Of a stretch of 64,000 nt of DNA, positions 59,668 through 64,000 are shown piece by piece. Location of the stretch: the NCBI RefSeq assembly GCF_012271785.1, contig NZ_JAAWVT010000001.1, positions 992,001 through 1,056,000 of the forward strand, read 5' to 3'. Each line of letters begins with the position of its first letter. The first letter of the stretch is position 1. The notes under the pieces are model-generated. The model was not told the origin of the DNA. It worked only from the letters and a program-made list of their open reading frames with translations, and ran no database searches. Made by a program: the position numbers and the translations under genes. Source of the stretch: Paeniglutamicibacter terrestris (lineage in GTDB: Bacteria; Actinomycetota; Actinomycetes; Actinomycetales; Micrococcaceae).

Positions 59668-60666
59668 CTACTTGACGGTCAGGGCAGCGATGTCCGGAGC
59701 TTTTGAGAGGAACGTGTGCTTGGCCGCGAGTTCCGATAGCTTGGTCAGCTGTTCGGCCGGTACCGCGCCGTCCCAGGTCTCCATCTTCAGATTCTCCGCA
59801 ACCTTGGCGTCCATCTTCATGAATGTCGGCAACAGCGCCTTCGCTCCGGCCTGGTCGCCTTCGGCAGCGGCAAGGGTTTCTGTCATTGCTGCCTTGAAAT
59901 CTGCGACGACCTCAGGCTTTTCCTCGGCGAATTTGCCGCTGGTGAAACTGACCATGGTCGGTAGGCCGGGGATGGCTTTCTGGTTCGGGTAACCGATCAG
60001 TTTGTTCTCGGGGTTGGCCAAAGCCTTGGAGAGGAACGGTTCGGGCAACCAGATAGCGTCCATGTTTTTGCGTTCCAGCTGGGCTTCCATATCGGGGAAG
60101 GGCATCTCGGAGAATTTGAGGGCACTCGGGTCTCCGCCGTCAATGGCTGCGGATTCCATGATGGTCAAATCACCCTGGGTCTTGAGCGCGTTGACCGAGG
60201 TGGTCTTGCCTGCCAGTTCGGCAAAGTTCTTGATGCCCGAATCGGCGCGCACGACAACACCATTGATGTCATCACCCGTGGCTTTGGAGTTCGAGTAGCC
60301 CGATACGATCTTCATCTGCAGGCCCTTGTCCACCGCGGTCAGTACCGAGAGCGGGTTTCCAACGGCGAAGTTCAGGTCGCCGGTGGAAACAGCCGGCAGC
60401 ATCGCAGCTCCGGCGGAGCTGGTGGTCAGCTCAACGTCAAGGCCGTGCTTTTCAAAGATGCCCTTGTCGATTCCGTATTGCATGGCGACCGACGGAGCGA
60501 TCGGCAGGACCCCGACGACAACCTTGGTCAGTCCGCCGGATTCGGACCCACCGGCAGCGGACGAGTCTGTGGAGGCGGAACCGGAGGGTGAGCCCTGGCC
60601 GCAGCCGGTCAGCGCGAGTGCCGCGATTGATGCCCCAGCGAGAATGGTGGACAGACGCTTCTTCAT
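59668..60666 (-). CDS. NMT1/SsuA-type substrate-binding lipoprotein B
   Basis: 332 residues. Lipobox LTGC (Cys about 22) and a long Ser/Gly linker. The mature domain starts KVVVGVLPIAPSVAMQYGIDKGIFEKHGLDVEL, then NFAELAGKTTSVNALKTQGD. Same family as protein A but clearly diverged. AAGGAG precedes ATG 60666. It has its own promoter (60744-60772) and so probably begins the transcript that continues through the ligase and importer genes. Confidence 0.9.
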   Translation of the reverse strand: MKKRLSTILAGASIAALALTGCGQGSPSGSASTDSSAAGGSESGGLTKVVVGVLPIAPSVAMQYGIDKGIFEKHGLDVELTTSSAGAAMLPAVSTGDLNFAVGNPLSVLTAVDKGLQMKIVSGYSNSKATGDDINGVVVRADSGIKNFAELAGKTTSVNALKTQGDLTIMESAAIDGGDPSALKFSEMPFPDMEAQLERKNMDAIWLPEPFLSKALANPENKLIGYPNQKAIPGLPTMVSFTSGKFAEEKPEVVADFKAAMTETLAAAEGDQAGAKALLPTFMKMDAKVAENLKMETWDGAVPAEQLTKLSELAAKHTFLSKAPDIAALTVK

Positions 60667-60743
60667 GAGTGCTCCTTGGTGAAAATGATGGCCTAGGCGC
60701 CTACGCCCCAACCGCGAGTAATGTGACCCCTGCCACATAAGAT

Positions 60744-60772
60744 AATCTAAACTCAATCGTTGAAAAAATCAA
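60744..60772 (-). promoter_or_regulatory. Promoter with palindrome in the spacer, binding-protein B gene
   Basis: Minus-strand TTGATT (60772-60767), 17 bases, TAGATT (60749-60744). The palindrome TCAA-TCG-TTGA (60753-60763) lies in the spacer and could be an operator. No regulator gene is nearby inside the window. Confidence 0.7.
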
Positions 60773-60889
60773 TAGTTGTCATTCTTTGTTCATGACTTCT
60801 TGGATATGGCGTCATATTCGCCAGGGCCTAGTACAGGATGCGACCAGAACCGGGAGCTCCCCAGTGGAACCCGGACGTTGGGATAGCTT

Positions 60890-61345
60890 CTACGCGTAGA
60901 AGCGGTAAATCCCACGGGAAACGACGGCTGGCTTTGTGGCGCCCTCGACCTCGACGACCTGGTCAACGGCGATCTGGTAGCCGCCCTTGACCTCTTCGAC
61001 CTCGGCGATCTGCGCCTTCATGCGTATCTGCGCACCCACGGGGACCGGCGAGGGGAAGCGGACCTTGTCTAGTCCATAGTTGACGCGCGTGCCAACGCCT
61101 GTGACATCAAAGAGCTCGGACCAGAAGGCGATCTGCAGGCTCAGTGAGAGGTAGCCGTGGGCGATCGGCCCGCCGAACGGGCCATCCTTGGCCTTTTCCG
61201 GGTCGGTGTGGATCCACTGATGATCATCCGTCGCGTCCGCAAACGTATTGACCTGCTCCTGGGTGACGGTGCGGAATTCGCTGTACCCGAGGTCGGTGCC
61301 GGCGGCGGTTGCGAGCTGCTCGTAAGAAAGAACTGTCTGGCCCAT
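60890..61345 (-). CDS. MaoC-family (hot-dog) acyl-CoA hydratase
   Basis: 151 residues, single hot-dog domain. Hydratase-2 motif ATDDHQWIHTDPEKAKDGPFGGPIAHGYLSLSL gives the catalytic Asp/His pair (about residues 38-43). Third enzyme gene after the SDR-amidohydrolase-acyl-CoA dehydrogenase set, 71 bases downstream. Expected role: hydrate the enoyl (cinnamoyl-type) CoA to the 3-hydroxyacyl-CoA. Same position as the MaoC-like gene of the phenylpropanoid cluster of C. glutamicum, as I recall it. Confidence 0.9.
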   Translation of the reverse strand: MGQTVLSYEQLATAAGTDLGYSEFRTVTQEQVNTFADATDDHQWIHTDPEKAKDGPFGGPIAHGYLSLSLQIAFWSELFDVTGVGTRVNYGLDKVRFPSPVPVGAQIRMKAQIAEVEEVKGGYQIAVDQVVEVEGATKPAVVSRGIYRFYA

Positions 61346-61416
61346 GATGGGTACTCCTTTTAGAGGTGGTTGGTTTTGAGATGTTTGAAAACTGACAGGT
61401 GGTGCCGCGGGAGCTT

Positions 61417-62604
61417 CTAGCGGAAGGCCCCGATGCCGGTGATGGCCCGGCCGAGGATCAACGCATTGATCTCGTCAGTGCCCTCATAGGAATAAATGGC
61501 TTCGGCGTCGGCGTGGAAGCGGGCGACGTCGTAATCAAGCACGATGCCGTTGCCCCCGCAGACCTCCCGCGCTAACGCTGCGGTTTCACGAAGCATCCGC
61601 GCGGTGAACATCTTGGCCATGGCCGAGTTCTCATCCTTGTAGATGCCCTCGTCCTGGGCCTGGGTCAGGCTGACCACCATGGCCAGCGAAGCTGTCACGT
61701 TGGTGAGCATCGTGGCGAGCTTTTCCTGGATCAGCTGGAACGACGCCAGCGGCTTGCCGAACTGGTGGCGCTCGGACACGTACTTCAGTGCCGCCTCGTA
61801 GGCGCCAGCCGAAGCACCGGCGGCGATCCAGGCGACGTCCGAGCGCATATTACGCAGGCAGGCGGCGACGTCAGCGAAAGAGTTGATGTTCGCCAGCCGC
61901 GCCGAGGCGGGGACCAGGACGTCAACCAAGTCGATGTCGGCGTTCTGCATGATCCGTAGACTGGTCTTGCGTTCGATCTTGCTTAGCTTCACGCCCGGTG
62001 CGTCGGTGGGCACTAGGAAGCACTTGACCTTTCCGTCGGCCGTGTCACGGGCGAAGACCGCCAGGACGTCCGCTTGGGCCGCTCCGCCGATCCAACGTTT
62101 GGCTCCGTTGATGACCCAGTGACCGCCGCTCTCGTCCTCCTCGAACCGCGCCTCGGTTTCCAGTCCCCCGGCGATGTCCGAGCCATGCTCCGGCTCGGTG
62201 AGGGCAAAGACGCCCTTGTACTCGTAGGAGGCGATCTTCGGATCCAGTTCGGCGACCTGGGCGGCGCTGCCGCCAAGGTTCACCGTGGTGCGAAACAGCC
62301 CGGACTGGGCGTTGTAGAAGGTGACGACCGAGGCGTCCACTCTGGCCAGCTCGAAGTTCCTGAAGCCCCCGAAGAGGCCGCGGACCAACTCACCATTGGC
62401 CAAAACCTCGGCCGGACGCATCATGTCCAGCTGAACCAACGGTTCGATGATCGCCTCGGGAAATTCCCCGCGCTCCCAGTGGTCGTTGAGCACTGGGCGC
62501 ACATGCTCATCGAGCACGCCGCGCAGGCGCAACAGTGCCGCGCGCTCCGCAGCGGAAAGCAACCGGGCGAAGCCGTATTGGTCGCTCGGGTAGAAATCGG
62601 TCAT
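61417..62604 (-). CDS. Acyl-CoA dehydrogenase (GcdH-like)
   Basis: 395 residues. FAD/substrate motifs: FALTEPEHGSDIAGGLET, WVINGAKRWIGGAAQADV, RHQFGKPLASFQLIQEKLATM and the catalytic Glu in YSYEGTDEINALILGRAITG (about residue 373), in the position used by short-chain and glutaryl-CoA dehydrogenases. ATG 62604 overlaps the amidohydrolase stop (ATGA). It would introduce the double bond into saturated phenylpropionyl-CoA compounds (for example dihydroferulate); cinnamates would bypass it. Confidence 0.9.
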   Translation of the reverse strand: MTDFYPSDQYGFARLLSAAERAALLRLRGVLDEHVRPVLNDHWERGEFPEAIIEPLVQLDMMRPAEVLANGELVRGLFGGFRNFELARVDASVVTFYNAQSGLFRTTVNLGGSAAQVAELDPKIASYEYKGVFALTEPEHGSDIAGGLETEARFEEDESGGHWVINGAKRWIGGAAQADVLAVFARDTADGKVKCFLVPTDAPGVKLSKIERKTSLRIMQNADIDLVDVLVPASARLANINSFADVAACLRNMRSDVAWIAAGASAGAYEAALKYVSERHQFGKPLASFQLIQEKLATMLTNVTASLAMVVSLTQAQDEGIYKDENSAMAKMFTARMLRETAALAREVCGGNGIVLDYDVARFHADAEAIYSYEGTDEINALILGRAITGIGAFR

Positions 62605-63494
62605 TTCCTGTCCAGCCCCAGCACCCGCGCCGCGTTGTCCTTGAGGATCATTGGGCGCACCTCGTCCTTGAGCGGTAACTCCGCGAAGGCGCCGAGCCAT
62701 TTCTCAGGGGTGATCAGCGGGTAGTCGGTCCCGAAAAGTACCTTGCGGGATAGCACGTTGTTGCTCATCTTCACCAGGGAGGCAGGGAAGTACTTCGGGC
62801 TCCAGCCAGAGAGGTCGATGAACACATTCGCCTTGTGCGTGGCGATCGAGTTGGCCTCGTCCTGCCACGGGACCGAGGGGTGGGCCATGATGATGGTGAG
62901 CCCCGGGAAGTCCGCCGCAACATCGTCGAGCAGCAGCGGGTTGGAGTAGCGCAGCTTGATACCGCGCCCGCCCGGAAGCCCCGCGCCCATACCGTTCTGT
63001 CCGGTGTGGAAGATGCACGGAAGCCCGAGTTCCTCCAATGCCGACCAGAGCGGGTAGAACTCTTCGGAAGAGGGGTCAAAGCCCTGCACCGAGGGATGGA
63101 ATTTGAAACCACGCACGCCCAGCTCGTGTGCTTGGCGGCGCGCCTCGATGATCGCGGCCGGGCCGGTGCGCGGATCGACCGAGCCGAACGGGATCAGCAC
63201 GTCGCTGTTGCGTGCCGCCCCTGCCACCAGGTCATCAATCGAGTTCGGTTCGTGACCCAACGCGGTGCGGGCATCGACGGTGAACAACACGGCTGCCATC
63301 TTCGCCTCGCGGTAGACCTCGGCGATGCGGTCCACCGAAGGGGTTCGCTCCTCGGACTTGAAGTATGCGGCCGAGGCCTCGAAGAGATCATCGGGCATGG
63401 CCTTGTGCCCGCACTCGTCGACCTCGAGGTGCACGTGCATGTCGATTGCGGTGATCGCGTCAAGATCGATGTTGGATTCGTAACGGATGCTCAT
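62601..63494 (-). CDS. TIM-barrel amidohydrolase; candidate aryl-3-ketopropionyl-CoA cleaving hydrolase (CouO/Phd-type)
   Basis: 297-residue amidohydrolase 2 family member. N-terminal His-x-His in AIDMHVHLEVDECGHKAMP (about residues 17-22), RGFKFHPSVQGFDP, PCIFHTGQNG, MAHPSVPWQDEA and the metal Asp in FGTDYPLITPEKWLGAF. That Asp is residue 257, the same number as the metal-ligand Asp257 reported for CouO of Rhodococcus jostii (recalled). CouO replaces thiolase and thioesterase in p-hydroxycinnamate deacetylation. Gene order with SDR, acyl-CoA dehydrogenase and MaoC supports this. A simple decarboxylase (ACMSD-like) is the alternative. Confidence 0.87.
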   Translation of the reverse strand: MSIRYESNIDLDAITAIDMHVHLEVDECGHKAMPDDLFEASAAYFKSEERTPSVDRIAEVYREAKMAAVLFTVDARTALGHEPNSIDDLVAGAARNSDVLIPFGSVDPRTGPAAIIEARRQAHELGVRGFKFHPSVQGFDPSSEEFYPLWSALEELGLPCIFHTGQNGMGAGLPGGRGIKLRYSNPLLLDDVAADFPGLTIIMAHPSVPWQDEANSIATHKANVFIDLSGWSPKYFPASLVKMSNNVLSRKVLFGTDYPLITPEKWLGAFAELPLKDEVRPMILKDNAARVLGLDRK

Positions 63495-63513
63495 TGCCGG
63501 CGGGGTCCCTTTG

Positions 63514-64000
63514 CTACTTGGCTGCCGGTTCGGGCTGCAGCTCGGCGGGAAGCTCTGGGAACTTCTCGCCGACAGACTGCTGCATGTCGGCAAACGGGAA
63601 GCGTTCCTGCAAGGTCTCGAAGTCCCACCCGCCGTCGTTGAATGCCGACTCGATGGCTTCGGGGTGGCTCCACAGCTGGAGGCGGTCCCCGCCGGCGCCG
63701 ATGGCCTGACCGGTGATGTTGCCGGCTTCCTCGGTGGCGAGGAAGGCGATGAGTCCGGCGACGTCGTCGGCGGTGCCGAAGCCCAGTTCCTTGCGGAAGA
63801 AGTCCGGCATGGCCTCCCCGCGCTCGTCTGCCTCGACAGCCTTGGCGAAGAAGGGAACGGTTTTGGTCATGGCGGTGGCCGCAACCGGGATCACGGCGTT
63901 GACGGTGACGCCGGCTCGCTTCATTTCCATGGCCCAGGTGCGCACCATGCCCACGATGCCGGCCTTGGCGGCGGCGTAATTGGTCTGGCCGAAGTTGCCG
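63514..64000 (-). CDS. Short-chain dehydrogenase, 3' part (3-hydroxyacyl-CoA dehydrogenase candidate)
   Basis: C-terminal about 161 residues; the 5' end is beyond the right edge. Readable features are the catalytic Tyr/Lys block GQTNYAAAKAGIVGM at the edge, AMEMKRAGVTVNAVIPVA, and GTADDVAGLIAFLATEEAGNITGQ with the usual SDR ending. After this comes an extra tail of about 40 residues (GGWDFETLQERFPFADMQQS) not present in most FabG-like enzymes. First visible gene of the phenylpropanoid-type set, 19 bases before the amidohydrolase start. Expected to oxidise the 3-hydroxyacyl-CoA. Confidence 0.88.
   Translation of the reverse strand, partial: GNFGQTNYAAAKAGIVGMVRTWAMEMKRAGVTVNAVIPVAATAMTKTVPFFAKAVEADERGEAMPDFFRKELGFGTADDVAGLIAFLATEEAGNITGQAIGAGGDRLQLWSHPEAIESAFNDGGWDFETLQERFPFADMQQSVGEKFPELPAELQPEPAAK

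Noticed and set aside
1-64000. CRISPR arrays, rRNA/tRNA genes, integrases, toxin-antitoxin pairs or insertion sequences
   Set aside because: No regularly spaced repeats, no tRNA/rRNA signatures, and no transposase or integrase motifs were seen in any frame.

Overview
The window is a G+C-rich, gene-dense chromosomal segment, very probably from an aerobic soil actinobacterium of the Micrococcaceae (Arthrobacter-like). The signs are GTG and TTG starts, actinobacterial gene types (HEAT-glycosyltransferase, CGNR zinc finger, BetT, PadR-type VanR, GntR/IclR/TetR regulators beside catabolic operons) and several apparently leaderless genes. No rRNA, tRNA, CRISPR array, integrase or intact insertion sequence was seen. 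Almost everything is accessory catabolism and transport, each unit having its own regulator.

1-7.3 kb: two tandemly duplicated modules, each with a family-5 lipoprotein binding protein divergent from a TetR regulator. The first still has an amidohydrolase and a permease. The second seems to have lost the amidohydrolase and keeps a vestige of its start region. 7.3-15.7 kb: a decayed MFS fragment, a HEAT-glycosyltransferase coupled to a UGT-type glycosyltransferase, a DHA2 efflux pump, a membrane-anchored alpha/beta hydrolase and an intact MFS related to the fragment. 15.8-19.5 kb: a fused FAD/Fe-S D-lactate-type dehydrogenase divergent from a GntR regulator.

19.9-25.1 kb: LacI regulator, MFS, short-chain dehydrogenase, beta-keto acid cleavage enzyme and glycerate kinase. 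This gene set matches the oxidative 2-deoxy-D-ribonate pathway. Its product acetoacetate could be used by the scoA-scoB-thiolase operon (27.0-29.5 kb) under an IclR regulator. 29.6-31.2 kb: MarR regulator and an ABC-2/YhgE-like membrane protein. 31.3-36.5 kb: TetR, mccB, mccA and a CitE-like lyase (leucine/methylcrotonyl-CoA branch, another possible acetoacetate source). 36.6-42.4 kb: zinc alcohol dehydrogenase, D-serine dehydratase, VOC protein, secreted glycerophosphodiesterase with a lamin-tail domain, and a sarcosine-oxidase-like flavoprotein.

42.4-64 kb is largely an aromatic funnel. It holds pcaF-pcaI-pcaJ with a PcaR-like IclR regulator, vanA-vanB-vanK divergent from a PadR regulator (the Corynebacterium VanR arrangement), and a long minus-strand cluster: SDR, amidohydrolase, acyl-CoA dehydrogenase, MaoC hydratase, NMT1-type binding protein, acyl-CoA ligase, second NMT1-type binding protein, two permeases and an ATPase. 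The catabolic part has the gene content and order of the phenylpropanoid (phd/cou) clusters of Corynebacterium and Rhodococcus, but is joined to an ABC importer with two binding proteins. Read together: hydroxycinnamate -> vanillate or hydroxybenzoate -> protocatechuate -> beta-ketoadipate -> acetyl-CoA + succinyl-CoA. The ring-cleavage genes (pcaGH etc.) lie outside the window. A small Cys/His protein, a CGNR protein and a BetT choline transporter with its own IclR regulator sit between the pca and van loci.
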